Positions 11,799 through 23,655 of a stretch of 64,000 bases of DNA are shown here, one piece after another (the stretch's first letter is position 1; every line of letters starts with the position of its first letter). Origin of the DNA: Semisulcospira habei. Lineage: Eukaryota > Mollusca > Gastropoda > Semisulcospiridae. The notes beneath the pieces were generated by a model. That model searched no databases. It was not told the DNA's origin and was given only the letters and a program-made list of their open reading frames with translations. Location of the stretch: positions 212,100,899 to 212,164,898 of the forward strand of contig BTPG01000005.1 of the NCBI GenBank assembly GCA_036245525.1. The letters run 5' to 3'. The position numbers and the translations under genes were made by a program.

Positions 11799-13760
11799 AT
11801 AACACTTTAAACTGTGTGTTGATTATGTAGACGATCTTTCTGCTTTTCATGGCATTGACAGAGCTGAGCGCAATCTGTTACGGCTGTGCAACTATAGTCG
11901 CACTATTCTTGTCACTGTTTTACGCGAGCACGCTCTCTGTGTACACGCTCAGCACTGACAGTGTGCCACGCGGGATACATTTTAATGGTACCAGTCATTT
12001 ACGGCGTGTTGTTTAAGCTGTACTGAACGTATCTTGTATTTAAGACATACACTTAAAAGCTAAGAAAATAAGCTTTCTGTAGACACTAGACATGCTTAGG
12101 AAAATGAAGATGAGCAATGCATGCAACGGACTAGAAGACAGGCAACCGGCGCCCAGTTTACCGTGAAGACAACGTACATCGGTTGCAAATGACACGTCTT
12201 TCAACTGTTCTAACTCATGCAAAGTAATTTTGCGAAAATTATGGTTCAGGCCAGCGATCATCGTATACAGCCACTACGCTATGCACTACTCAAAATGTCA
12301 GATAGATTTACCTTGCGATCTCAGTGGGTCCTGAAATGGGATGATGCGTCATTGGTAAAATCCAGTGTTATACCTGTAGCCATTGTATACATAGCCTCGC
12401 TTTCGATGCGTGACATTCAGTCCAATATTAAACAGAGCTGGGCACGGAGTTTAGTATTTGGCATCATTTATAACACTTTAAACTGTGTGTTGATTATGTA
12501 GACGATCTTTCTGCTTTTCATGGCATTGACAGAGCTGAGCGCAATCTGTTACGGCTGTGCAACTATAGTCACGCTATTCTTGTCACTGTTTTACGCGAGC
12601 ACGCTCTCTGTGTACACGCTCAGGACTGACAGTGTGCCACGCGGGATACATTTTAATGGTACCGGTCATTTACGGCGTGTTGTTTAAGCTGTACTGAACG
12701 TATCTTGTATTTAAGACATACACTTAAAAGCTAAGAAAATAAGCTTTCTGTAGACACTAGACATGCTTAGGAAAATGAAGATGAGCAATGCATGCAACGG
12801 ACTAGAAGACAGGCAACCGGCGACCAGTTTACCGTGAAGACAACGTAAATCGGTTGCAAATGAAACGTCTTTCAACTGTTCTAACTCATGCAAAGTACTT
12901 TTGCGAAAATTATGGTTCAGGCCAGCGATCATCGTATACAGCCACTACGCTATGCACTACTCAAAATGTCAGATAGATTTACCTTGCGATCTCAGTGGGT
13001 CCTGAAATGGGATGATGCGTCATTGGTAAAATCCAGTGTTATACCTGTAGCCATTGTATACATAGCCTCGCTTAAACAGAGCTGGGCACGGAGTTTAGTA
13101 TTTGGCATCATTTATAACACTTTAAACTGTGTGTTGATTATGTAGACGATATTTCTGCTTTTCATGGCATTGACAGAGCTGAGCGCAATCTGTTACGGCT
13201 GTGCAACTATAGTCACGCTATTCTTGTCACTGTTTTACGCGAGCACGCTCTCTGTGTACACGCTCAGGACTGACAGTGTGCCACGCGGGATACATTTTAA
13301 TGCTACCGGTCATTTACGGCGTGTTGTTTAAGCTGTACTGAACGTATCTTGTATTTAAGACATACACTTAAAAGCTAAGAAAATAAGCTTTCTGTAGACA
13401 CTAGACATGCTTAGGAAAATGAAGATGAGCAATGCATGCAACGGACTAGAAGACAGGCAACCGGCGCCCAGTTTACCGTGAAGACAACGTAAATCGGTTG
13501 CAAATGAAACGTCTTTCAACTGTTCTAACTCATGCAAAGTACTTTTGCGAAAATTATGGTTCAGGCCAGCGATCATCGTATACAGCCACTACGCTGTGCA
13601 CTACTCAAAATGTCAGATAGATTTACCTTGCGATCTCAGTGGGTCCTGAAATGGGATGATGCGTCATTGGTAAAATCCAGTGTTATACCTGTAGCCATTG
13701 TATACATAGCCTCGCTTAAACAGAGCTGGGCACGGAGTTTAGTATTTGGCATCATTTATA
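11799..13760. repeat. Tandem repeat, three units of 671, 644 and 647 bp
   Basis: Units begin at ATAACACTTTAAACTGTGTG (11799, 12470 and 13114). Copy 1 carries a 27-bp segment near 12402-12428 that copies 2 and 3 lack. Copies are about 98 percent alike by eye. Each contains the same short frames on both strands, none recognised as protein. A satellite-like or locally duplicated sequence. Confidence 0.9.
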
Positions 13761-14702
<942 letters not shown>

Positions 14703-15372
14703 CAGACATGTAGAATAATAATTAATAATTACGATATTTATAATGCGCTTATCTTATAATAATTATAACTCTAAGCGCGCACTCACAACTCGCGCACGTA
14801 TGCGCACGCTTTAGACAATGACTCACGTACCACAAATAGTGAAATACATTACGACAGTCAGCTTGGGGTGGGGGGTGTGGCGATATAGTGCTAGAACAGT
14901 TGAAAGAGGTGAGTTTTGAGGGCGGACTGGAAGGAGGAGAGAGTTTCTGGCGGAGAGAAAGTGGGAGAGTGTTCCAGGTGGATGGACCGTATACCGAGAA
15001 GGAGCGGGGGCCGAAAGTGCTGACTTTGGTGTGGGGGATGTGGAGGCGGAGAGGGTCAGAGGCGGAGCGGAGGGAGCGGGGAGGAGTGTAGGTGTGAAGT
15101 AAGTTTGAGAGATAGGAAGGAGCGCAGTTGTTCAGGGATTTGTAGCAGAGAGATAGAATCTTATATTGGATGCGTTGGGGGATGGGAAGCCAGTGAAGGA
15201 GTTTGAGCAGGGGAGTGATGTGGTCGGATTTTTTCTTTCTGAGGACGAGGCGGGCAACATTGTTCTGGATGCGCTGGAGAGTGAAAGTGGTGGAGTGCGG
15301 GAGGCCGGAAAGGAGAGAGTTGCAGTAGTCGATGCGAGATAGGATGAGAGAGACAACACCTTTGCATGTTGC
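14703..15372 (-). mobile_element. 5'-truncated L2/CR1-type LINE, reverse-transcriptase C-terminal region
   Basis: On the minus strand (15372 down to about 14890) the translation is the well-known C-terminal block of L2/CR1/Rex-like reverse transcriptases: S-R-I-D-Y-C-N-S-L-L-S-G-L-P, L-Q-R-I-Q-N, H-I-T-P-L-L-K-L-L-H-W-L-P-I, Y-K-S-L-N, L-R-S-A-S-D and W-N-T-L-P. It ends at a stop near 14890. The following 180 bp contain an AT-rich tail with the GCGC pattern common in L2 3' ends. The catalytic RT motifs and the endonuclease are absent, so this is a dead 5'-truncated copy. It splits a segment that exists unsplit at 18006-18165. Confidence 0.8.
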
Positions 15373-15504
15373 AAAAGAATAAATACATGCATCAGGTATC
15401 TGTGAAATCAGCTATTTAAAAAAAAAAAAAGTGCTGACAGTGTGCTCTGTACACGCTGACAGTTACAATTACAAATCACTTTATTGACCATGAGATGGAA
15501 ATTT

Positions 15505-15840
15505 CTTTGTGCAATTATTACAGCAAAAGACAAAACCGCTGTGCTGGCCTGCATCCAGCAAAATCTACAACAACAAAAGTAACTCGGACAGATAACTATC
15601 ATCTGCAGGGCCATCAAAATCAGCGTCGGGGACATCACTGCCATCACACATGGTCTGTCTGGGGTGAAACCTATGTAAATGGTTGGCTACTGCCTCATCT
15701 CTTGGCACACGGTCTGCCTTCTCCTCAGGTAGCCAGGCCCTTCCTCTCGGATGTGGTCAATGCTTTTGCGGAGGGTCCCAGGACCTTCACTGTGCCTCTG
15801 GAGGAGGGCCCCTTGCAGTTTAACAGCATATCCTAGAAAA
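15505..15840 (-). pseudogene. Possible last exon(s) of the THAP-DDE gene
   Basis: On the minus strand an acceptor-like TTTTTCTAG (near 15832) precedes an open stretch, and an acidic segment M-C-D-G-S-D-V-P-D-A-D-F-D-G-P-A-D-D-S-Y follows near 15600-15650. Acidic tails are common at the C-terminus of invertebrate THAP-DDE genes, and the position downstream of exons at 18.4-20.8 kb fits. The frame is not continuous, so this is a tentative assignment. Confidence 0.25.
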
Positions 15841-15984
15841 ATAACTTCATATCAGCTTCTTTTCCACTTAACAACTGGGGCTAGAATTACATGAACAGAA
15901 ATTCGAACATCTCAGTGCAACATTACAATAAACACACAGCTGTAATTTCTGTAGGTAGTAAACAGCATCCAGAATGCAAGGGTG

Positions 15985-16335
15985 GTTGTACATAGCTCAA
16001 CGTCCGGACAGCAACAAGACTTTCTCAGGACGTGCCTGCACTGCTTGTGAACAAAAAGCTAAACAGAATATTGGATGTATGTCGCCAGCCAGTCTAATAT
16101 GCTAAATAAACCAAGTCCATTTAGCAACACACATCCAATATCAAGAGTTACAGGCAGCGCAGACAGTAGGGAGAGTTTAAAAAAGGAAATTACAGGTGAA
16201 TGGACCAAGGTTAGACAGAAACACATGCCCCAGAAAAGAGGGGGAAACCCACCCTGTGGGCTGACCAGGGTGACCCCGGGAACTAAAAAGTAGTTAACCC
16301 CACCTAAGTCCCCCAGGGCAGACCCGCCCCCCACC
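15985..16335 (+). mobile_element. SINE-like interspersed repeat, copy 1
   Basis: About 350 bp, written on the plus strand from the GGACG...CAGCAACAAG end to the ...CCCCAGGGCAGACC end. The family (six copies in the window) has a G/C-rich end containing GACCAGGGTGACCC and AACTAAAAAGTAGTTAACCCCACC, and an opposite end that runs into CATTGCTTAACGTCCCGAC with a short (GATT)-like tail. The SINE assignment comes from the target duplication around the copy at 23.2 kb. Confidence 0.75.
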
Positions 16336-16337
16336 GG

Positions 16338-16596
16338 GTCTGCCCTAGGGGACCTTGGTGGGGTTGTCTACTTTTTAGTTCCTAGGGTCACCTTGTCTAA
16401 CCCCTGCAAGGTGGGTTCTACTCTTTTGGGGGTTTGTATTTCTGTCTTTCTGGTCCATTCATCTGTATTTTTATTTTGAAATTCTCCCTCCTGTCTGCGC
16501 TTCTTGCAGTTCTTTTCTTCATTTAGCGCAGGCACATCCTGAGAAGGCCTTTGTCGCTTGCGGGACGTAAAGCAATCTATACTCACTTACTCACTC
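16338..16596 (-). mobile_element. SINE-like repeat, copy 2 (inverted, internally deleted)
   Basis: Same family as the neighbouring copy but in reverse orientation, joined head to head at the G/C-rich end, so 16.0-16.6 kb can fold into a long hairpin. The middle of the repeat is shortened, and the AACGTCCC-equivalent end (GGGACGTAAAGCAAT) lies near 16560-16575. Confidence 0.75.
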
Positions 16597-16597
16597 A

Positions 16598-16704
16598 GGG
16601 CAGATCCGGGTGGGGGACCCACCCTGTGGGGCTGACCAGGGTGACCCTGGGACTAAAAAGTAGTTAACCCCACCCAAGTCCCCCAGGGCAGACCTGGGTG
16701 GGGG
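16598..16704 (+). mobile_element. SINE-like repeat, copy 3 (fragment)
   Basis: Only the G/C-rich terminal about 105 bp is present (CCACCCTGTGGGGCTGACC through CAGACCTGGGTGGGGG), directly after the inverted copy. Confidence 0.8.
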
Positions 16705-16799
16705 AAGAATGCAAGGAGAGTGATGACATTGCAACTATAGTCTTTCTGAGGACAAGTCTCAAATTTTAGATTCCATTTTTTTATGTTGTTGCGCCCTGC

Positions 16800-17290
16800 T
16801 GCTGTGTTATGTGGTGGAGTCGTAGTCGTAGTATGATAAACACACCAAACGCACGCACGTAAGGTTCTTTTAAATAAACCCTTATTCAGCTGCAACCCGT
16901 CACAAGTGGCTTAAGGATGTAGACAATACTGAAGTAACAGTTCCAACGATATTTTTAATTCAGCGATGCGATCTCCACACAATGCACTTCAAAATGCACA
17001 AATACTTTTACAAAGTCTCTTCTGCGAATGTCCACACTGGCAACACAAAGTTTCTCATCCAATGTACACCCTATACGGGCCACGTACCTACGATAAACTG
17101 CGTGTCCAAACTGACAATGCAAGACAATATACGAACGTGCTTTCCTAGCACCCTCTTTATATATACAACCACTTTCCAGAATAATCTACGAAAATCATAC
17201 AACGCAACCAATCAGAACGAAACACGCAACTGAAACTCATAAATATCGACAAAGAAAGAATTCTCTAGAATCACTATAACAGGCTACACA
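16800..17290. repeat. Dispersed repeat family R, copy 1
   Basis: Shares order and sequence with 48836-49960 and 50470-50880: GTCGTAGTATGAT, GTTCTT..AAA, CAGCTG.AA..CGTCACA, AACAGTTCCAAC, GATGCGATCT.CACACAATGCA, then TTCCTA.CACCCTCTTTTATA and CAATCAGAA. On the minus strand the segment TATAAAAGAGGGTG resembles a promoter TATA box, so an LTR is possible but unproven. Confidence 0.6.
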
Positions 17291-17299
17291 AATTCGGCT

Positions 17300-18005
17300 G
17301 CTAACTTCAGCTCTAAATCATAGTGCGAAATGAAGTCACATAAAAGTATGGTAGCTCTAGCAAACTCTTCCAGAAGTTTTGCGATCATTCACAAAACAAA
17401 AGAAAGGCTGCTCAATTCAGGCGCACAGAAAAACAAAATGTTGCGAAATGTTCCCAATTTACCAAAGTCACACAAACAAAGTCACTAGACAGTGCGACCT
17501 TTCTAGAACGTTCTGCACTAAACTTAACAAATCGAAATCCGCTCTATGCACGAACAAAAGAAATTCTTACTGAAAAGGCACGTGAATCGTAACCATGATA
17601 GCTCAAATAAATAACGGATCGTTTCCTACGATCAACAAACGCATGTTCTCACAGGATAACACAACCACAATCGTAACATGCTGGCATGGAGTGGATGCGC
17701 ATTACAAGTTGACATCACGCAGCAGGCGCCACGTCCATAACATCTTAAATGCCAGCAGTGTTTGCCATTGTAATTCAAATAACGTATGGTAACATAACAG
17801 TTTTCTTACTGTATGTGTGTTCTGTTGTGACTGGCCTCACACGCGCTTCAGTTTTTGGCCTTGCCATAGTAGACCGGGAATCTTGGTTCTCCTTCCTTGG
17901 TGGTCGCCTGGTCCCTGTTGTTGTTTTCATTATAATGCATGGCCGCCTGTTTGTGACTGTAACACATATATGCATGTAGGTATAATAGTGATCCATGGTG
18001 GAATG
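17300..18005. other. Unannotated interval
   Basis: No gene or repeat recognised. Short frames on both strands here lack similarity to known proteins. Confidence 0.4.
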
Positions 18006-18399
18006 GCAGTTAATACTAATAATAGACAAACAAGTTTGATGCTTTGCGTGTAAGCAAAATCACACAACATGAGTCCAGTGGTCTCTTCAGTATGATGGTA
18101 GCAGTATGAATCATACAGACATTCAGGACACCTTTCCAGGATAAATACTTGCATCAGTTACCCGTGATACCATCTATAGCGACATAAATCTCTGTTTGAC
18201 ATTGCGGCATTCTTCTGAACTGAACTCCTTACATTAAGCAAGGCAGTGCATAAAATGTGACCATATCCTCTGTTGCAATGAGCGGCCCTTTTCGCAGTTC
18301 GCAGCACATTGCCTTGCAGAAAACTAATTCTATCTAGCAGGAAGATGCCCTGCACTGCATCCAATGCCCAACCCTGAGAATACACAGGAGACTGACCTT

Positions 18400-18527
18400 G
18401 TTCGCATTCCCAGCCAACTGAAGGCAGTGTGCTTGGGAGCGAAGTGCAGCAGCAGGCTATGAAAGGCCTCCAGGTTCGAGGTCTGGTCGCCAGACTCAGC
18501 TTGTCAAGTTTTTTCCACACCCCTGGA
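18400..18527 (-). pseudogene. THAP-DDE gene, exon 5 (frameshifted)
   Basis: Minus strand, acceptor TTAATTCCAG, then G-V-W-K-K-L-D-K-L (matching the VKKKL segment after the conserved FDVWH in this family). After a one-base frame change come [16 protein letters not shown] and F-A-P-K-H-T-A-F-S, the conserved block near the C-terminal part of the DDE-like core. A donor GTCAGT follows. The frame change suggests a dead copy or an unrecognised micro-intron. Confidence 0.6.
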
Positions 18528-18756
18528 ATTAAAACAGAAGAATAAGTTTCTGACTAACACTTAACGTATGAGTCAATAAAGAAGGCAGGTTGGCAGTTGA
18601 GAATCATGTAAGTCATGCAGTTTATTATGCAGAATTGAAAGCAGCAATATAAACAGATTTAGTATGAGAGACTATAACACAAAGCACTGTGTACACATAT
18701 CAATAAATGTTCCAAAGCATATAAATTATAATTATATGGTACCTTTCGCCACATAC

Positions 18757-18919
18757 CAATGTCAAACAGGTGCTGATGACGGTCCCGCAGATACTTCGTA
18801 ATCTGTGGATGTCGATCGGTGACAATTGTGTTCACCCTGAGTCTTCTGTCGGTCAACACTGCCAGAGTCCGCTGTAAGCGCTCCAGTTCGCACCACGTGG
18901 AATTTTTTACTTCATTGCT
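18757..18919 (-). pseudogene. THAP-DDE gene, exon 4 (second catalytic-Asp block)
   Basis: Acceptor GTTTTAG and donor GTATGT bound an open 163-bp exon. It encodes N-T-I-V-T-D-R-H-P-Q-I-T-K-Y-L-R and H-L-F-D-I, matching the family block [V-T-D-R-H-x-x-I-x-x-Y-(L/M)-R ... H-x-F-D-(V/I)-W-H] in which the Asp of TDRH is a predicted catalytic residue. The exon itself is open. Confidence 0.7.
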
Positions 18920-19250
18920 CTAAAACACACCATAAACAATAAATGTTCATCCTAACAAAGTAACATATACTGAATCGGTCCCAGAAGTCAATTTTGTCCT
19001 CTGTAGACTACAGACAAGTTCGCATTCAGCAGGGACACCGGTGCAAGGATGGTGCCATCTGTTTCCTGCTGTAGTGTATTCAGGTTGAAGGGGCCTACTG
19101 AGGAGAATGCGACACCATGCTGTCAATAAAATGTATTTACTAATTTACAAAAAGACATGTCCATTTTTCACAACAGAGTCTGACAGATGTGAACCAAGTC
19201 ATGTTAAAACTGAAATTGTTTCAGGCTACACAGAAATTAATCACCATATA

Positions 19251-19285
<35 letters not shown>

Positions 19286-19331
19286 TAGGAAAAAGGAGAT
19301 TCAACCTGAATGCAACAGCTGACACACTGAC

Positions 19332-19481
19332 CTGCAACACCTGTACATCAATGACTTTGTTGATGCGCTGATCTATAACTGTGTAGGATCCATATTTTTC
19401 GCAGTGCCCAGGGCTGTCGGGTCGCCCGTTTCCAACAAGCACCAACGGTCGACCATCATCTCTCAGTTGTCTGATGATCTC
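19332..19481 (-). pseudogene. THAP-DDE gene, exon 3 (first catalytic-Asp block altered)
   Basis: 150-bp open exon between acceptor GTCAACAG and donor GTCAGT. It encodes E-I-I-R-Q-L-R then L-V-L-V-G-N-G-R-P-D-S-P-G-H-C-E-K-Y-G-S-Y-T and I-D-x-Q-V-L-Q. In relatives known to me the motif is G-D-G-R-x-D-S-P-G-x-x-A-K-Y-x-x-Y. Here the first Asp reads Asn (GNG), which may indicate catalytic loss. Confidence 0.7.
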
Positions 19482-19833
19482 CTGTTGACAAACACATTAA
19501 TCACTAAGTTATAACATAGTAAAGCATGAAATCCAATCCTAAATAAGTACAGCAAACTTTGGATACAACAAAGTGCCAGCTGGGCCAGATTAGTTTGATG
19601 TTACAAATAAACTATACTGCATCCACCACTGTAGTATGACCACACTATGAGTATGAATAGCAATAACAAAGAATACTACAATTTTTTTAGATACCGTCTG
19701 TTGCCCAAATGCATCTAAAAAGTAGAAATTGGCAGAAATAAACATTACATTCATGTATGTATCAGTATGTAACTGTCAACACACATCTGTATGGAAATGT
19801 AAACAAAGGTGTAATTTACATACACCACACCCA

Positions 19834-20003
19834 CCCTCTGCTCCTGCATGGGGCATGGGGATTTCTTTGCTGACGTTGAGCTCGTAATCGTCTTCAAAGT
19901 CATCATCAGACATGCTGGCCTGATCGGGTGCTACTGATGTACACGCTGGGGGTGACTTTGCTTGTATGTCTCCCTGCACAGACATGTGTCTGTTTTCTGT
20001 AGC
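19834..20003 (-). pseudogene. THAP-DDE gene, exon 2 (acidic linker)
   Basis: Acceptor TTAATTGCAG at the 20003 end. The exon encodes a low-complexity linker with D-D-D-F-E-D-D-Y-E-L, and a GT donor candidate lies near 19833. It lies between the THAP exon and the DDE-like exons, as in other THAP-DDE genes. The exact 3' border is uncertain. Confidence 0.5.
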
Positions 20004-20467
20004 CTGCAATTAAAGCAATTAAAAGAATTTTAACTCATCCACAGATGATAAAACTTACACACCCACTGTGTAAATTAATTAAAATTTAACTGCTTTATAC
20101 TAAGAGTAAGAGTCTTATATAATTATTATACAAATGTGCGAAGAAAGCGTGGAATACAAATGTCTTCAGTATCGACACAAAAAGATTTCACAAGGATAAG
20201 CAGGCAAAAGCTGGAAGTCTTCCCTGTGTAGTATATCACCGTGCATCATTATGCATGCATGTTTACAAACTGCAATTTATAGATTGAATTCAAATCAGCA
20301 GTAGTGTACGTAACACTACCACTTAGTACCAGCTGCTTGATGAGAGCCAAGCCTGCCTCACAAACGCCCCCTCCCCCACACTCTCCCAACAAACACACAC
20401 AAAGCACACACACTAAACTTTTATCTTCACCTACCTAAAATATTCAGAATATGATACTGTGGCTTAC
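20004..20467. other. Intron 1 of the THAP-DDE gene
   Basis: Between donor GTAAGCC (minus strand at 20467) and acceptor TTGCAG (20004). AT-rich; no other feature recognised. Confidence 0.5.
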
Positions 20468-20826
20468 CTCTCTCGCCAGTTGCAGCTTCATTGCGAGGAC
20501 ATTTCTGTGCTTCTTCTCCGCTGCGATGGACGGTGTTGATGAAGTGCCGATCGGCCAGATGCTTGGAATAGCTCCGGGTTTTAATAACAACTTTTTCGAA
20601 AATTTTATCCTAAATTTCACTAGGTTGGAAAAATCGTGCTCCTTGAAATGTGCGGAGCACATTATCGTCCTTTTATTTTCCTTGAGGAAGTCTCTGCGAG
20701 TGGAACGAACGAAGGCGGCGGTCTCACGGCGGCCACAAAACTTTGATCTGTGGGGTATGTGTGGAGAGATCTTTCTTCAGTTGCTCTGTTGCTGCATCCA
20801 CCAACAACACAAACTTGCCCCGGCAT
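20468..20826 (-). pseudogene. THAP-DDE gene, exon 1 with THAP zinc finger (one frameshift)
   Basis: First exon of a minus-strand gene. ATG at 20826 begins M-P-G-Q-V-C-V-V-G-G-C-S-N (first Cys pair of the C2CH finger). After a one-base frame change near 20745 come F-V-R-S-T-R-R-D-F, M-C-S-A-H-F (third Cys and His) and L-K-P-G-A-I-P-S-I-W (the AVPxxF-equivalent). A basic segment follows and the exon ends at donor GAG/GTAAGCC. THAP domains bind DNA and occur both in transposases and in domesticated cellular factors. The frame change argues that this copy is not active as it stands. Confidence 0.75.
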
Positions 20827-21180
20827 ATTTGTAGATCACCACACAAAGAGTTCGCGCAAAACTAAAAACAATACAAATATCACACAGCCTACAGTCCATG
20901 TGTTGATGCTTCGACAATCGGGAACGGAGCGGACCCAGAGTATCAGGATTGTGACGGTGTGTCACGTGACTTTTCCGAAGATTGCCGAAGATTTTTTTTT
21001 CGGAGGCCAGGTTTCATTTTTGCTAATATCAAAGTATCTACACAAAGGCAAAATAAACCGTGCACATATTTCATTCCTCGTGCTTTTTTCAGTCGGATAA
21101 ATATATTTTATATCCCAAAATGACTGTATTTCATGATTTGATGAAATGCAGCTGGGCACCCAAGAGCTACACTTTAAATT
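20827..21180. other. 5' flank of the THAP-DDE gene
   Basis: Non-coding upstream region. It contains a GTCACGTGAC palindrome near 20960 (E-box/CACGTG) and two TTGCCGAAGATT-like repeats. No promoter can be assigned with confidence. Confidence 0.3.
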
Positions 21181-21345
21181 TTGCCCCTGTCCTCTCAAGA
21201 CTGCATTGCAGTGCAGGACACAGATCGACCATGATAGTTCAAGGGTGATGTTAGAATAGCTTGGCGCCTGTAGGCGCCAAGCTATTATGGCATCACCCTT
21301 GAACTATCATGTTGGGTCCTTATCCTGCTGTGGTGTGTCTGGGGT
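21181..21345. repeat. Hairpin repeat H, copy 1
   Basis: Near-perfect palindrome at 21231-21310 (arms from ATGATAGTTCAAGGGTGAT to AGCTTGGCGCCTG, loopless), embedded in about 160 bp that is repeated almost exactly at 27.33-27.49 kb, including GCAGTGCAGGACACAGATC and CTGTGGTGTGTCTGG flanks. Looks like a small palindromic non-autonomous element. Confidence 0.8.
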
Positions 21346-21687
21346 AGAATGAGTTGACGGTGGCATTTTCTCGGAGACTATTCAAGCCACATTCTTCAAG
21401 CTTGGCCCAAGGATACTTTGTGGCAAGACCTTTTTAAACATACCAATTTGAGTAACCTCTCTCAAAGGGTCACGCGGGGTTGACAGATGTGTGAAAACTG
21501 CTTACGTTTTGAGAAAACGTGGATTTTGCTGCTGCAGAAGCCAACCCTCGTCACCGAGGTTACACATTTGTAAATCGGTCATACATAGGATTACTCTTTT
21601 TATTCTTGTGCAAAGGCCCCTTAAACCAAAATTGGGCTGTTTCTGTCCTAATGCAGCTTTTTTCCCTTTCTTTCTTTCTTTCTCCAG

Positions 21688-22790
21688 TTGGCAAATCCTG
21701 GGATGGACCTGAGACTGAGAGTGCAAGCGCATCGCAATACAAAGACAGTGATGACGAGGAGTTTGTTCCTGGCTCGAGCTCACCGGATTCAGACGGTGTG
21801 TCGGCATCAACCGCTGGGATCTCTGACACAGACAGTATTGTATTGACTATGTTAGATTTCATCAAAGTGGCTGGTTTAGGGTGGGCAGGTGTCAGTGAAG
21901 CTAGTACCAGCAAGATGCAGTGTGCGTTAGCGGGTGAATTAGAGGGTGGCAATGAGAATGTGGATAGGCAGAAGGAACATGATGTTGGGGGTGGGGAAAG
22001 AGCACTTGCAGAAGAAACAGGTGTGCACGTGTCGCAGAGAGGGAAAGGAAAGTACAAATGGGACAAGAAACATGCATGCAAATTGTGTAGCAAGCTTGTC
22101 TTGAAAATGAGCACGCAGACGTTGCTAAAAGAGGGTGATTACATGCATAACGTTGCTGTTCTTGAAAACAAATCAGGAAGTTTGATTCCTAAGTATCGCA
22201 CCAAAACTAGTAAGGTAGACGACCTTCTCGCCTGTAGGCATTGCAAAGGGCTCTATCAAAAAAAGCTGATCTCTGTACACTCAAAACGTTGCTGTCAGAA
22301 ACCAGGAGGGTTTCAGATCGCTAAGAGAGGTAAGGCCGCACGCTGTGGTCGGCTAATGCTTCCAATACCCTTAGACGTTGAATTTTCCTTCTATCACAAG
22401 GTCTTGGCCAGGCAGAGAGATGATGAGATAAGCCGTCTCATCAGAACTGACCCCTTGCTTCTTGAGTATGGAAAGAGATTATTTGACCGCAGGGACAGTG
22501 AAGAACACACGGCTGGACATATCAGCTCCAGGATGCGGGAGTTATGGAGACTATTACAGATTATCAGAGTGTGGTCAGAAATGAAAATCGCAAGTTTAAA
22601 TGCTGTGATCAATTCAGCTAGCTTTGATCATGTTGTACTGGCTGTAAAAGAGCTAGCAGATTTTGATGAGGACACACATCAGTTCAAACAATGCAATCTC
22701 GCAATGCGCATAGACCATGCTTTGAAAGAAATGTTCACAGATCAAACAGTCACAAGCATCCAAACAGCTTGGGCAGGGTTCAGATGACAG
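21688..22790 (+). pseudogene. Tyrosine-recombinase (Crypton-like) element gene, N-terminal part
   Basis: A pyrimidine tract ending CTTTCTCCAG at 21687 is a likely acceptor, so the upstream open frame is probably intron. The exon encodes an acidic Ser/Asp-rich N-terminus, two zinc-binding-like Cys pairs (C-K-L-C-S-K near 22078, A-C-R-H-C-K near 22230, then S-K-R-C-C), and an alpha-helical region with R-M-R-E-L-W-R-L-L and F-D-H-V-V-L-A-V-K-E-L, resembling the N-terminal region of invertebrate and fish proteins that end in a YR recombinase. A frame change near 22780 connects to the next block. Confidence 0.6.
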
Positions 22791-23239
22791 GTGGCAACAG
22801 GAGCTCTCTGAGGCGCAGCGGTTTGACTCTGTCTTCAACGGGGACTGGTATGATTGTGTGTCCGCTACAGCAGCCCTGTCGGTCGGGAAAATGACCATGA
22901 ACAAACCCAAGATGATCCCATCATGTGAAGATGTGAGGAAAGGTCCAACAGCTTCTTGAGACAAGGATGGTTTCGGAAGATTATCCGACAGTGGTTAAAG
23001 CAACTCTTTGCGCTGTGTCACTTTTCAACCGAAAACGAGGGGGAGAAGTTCAGAGAATGCTAAGATTGGATCGATCACCAATCAAGATGTCTTAAAAGGT
23101 CTCACAGAGGTTGAGAAGAAAATGGTGAATCATTTTCAGGGAGTGGAAATCAGAGGCAAGTTTAATAGGAGTGTTCCCGTTTTGCTGACGAAGAAGATGA
23201 TGACAACTGTGGACAGAATCCTTCAAATGAGTTTTGATT
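22780..23239 (+). pseudogene. Tyrosine-recombinase gene, catalytic core first half
   Basis: After the frame change the plus strand encodes W-Q-Q-E-L-S-E-A-Q-R-F, A-T-L-C-A-V-S-L-F-N-R-K-R-G-G-E-V (candidate box I Arg) and, after another frame change near 23065, V-E-I-R-G-K-F-N-R-S-V-P-V-L-L-T-K-K-M. These match the family of YR proteins where RKRGGEV and VPVL are conserved. The gene is then interrupted by a SINE-like insertion. Confidence 0.65.
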
Positions 23240-23308
23240 GATTACATTGCTTAACGTCCCGACAGCAACAAGGCTTTCTCAGGACGTGCCTGCACCGATT
23301 GCCGCGTG

Positions 23309-23357
<49 letters not shown>

Positions 23358-23655
23358 CCAGAATATTGAATGTATGTCGCCAGCCGGTCCAATACGTTAA
23401 ATAAACCTACGACATGAGACCTAAATAAAGCCAAGACCATTTAGCAACACACATCCAATATCAAGAGCTACAGGCAGCGCAGACAGTAGGGAGAGTTTAA
23501 AAAAGGCAAATACAGGTGAATGGACCAAGGGTAGATAGAAACACATGCCCCAGAATATAGAAGAAAACCCACCCTGTGGGGCTGACCAGGGTGACCCTGG
23601 GAACTAAAAAGTAGTTACCCCACCCAAGTCCCCCAGGGCAGACCCGGGTGGGGGT
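23240..23655 (+). mobile_element. SINE-like repeat, copy 4, inserted in the recombinase gene
   Basis: Flanked by a 13-bp direct repeat TCCTTCAAATGAG (left about 23219-23231, right about 23656-23668), a target-site duplication. An internal A run (23309-23355) replaces the usual short A stretch. The length of the duplication indicates target-primed retrotransposition rather than DNA transposition, which defines this family as SINE-like. If the orientation is read from the G/C-rich end, the 3' end is GGGACGTTAAGCAATGTA plus a (ATC)-rich tail. Confidence 0.85.

Noticed and set aside
21519..21687. N-terminal extension of the tyrosine-recombinase frame
   Set aside because: It crosses a clear splice-acceptor tract (CTTTCTCCAG) and lacks composition or similarity to the downstream protein.
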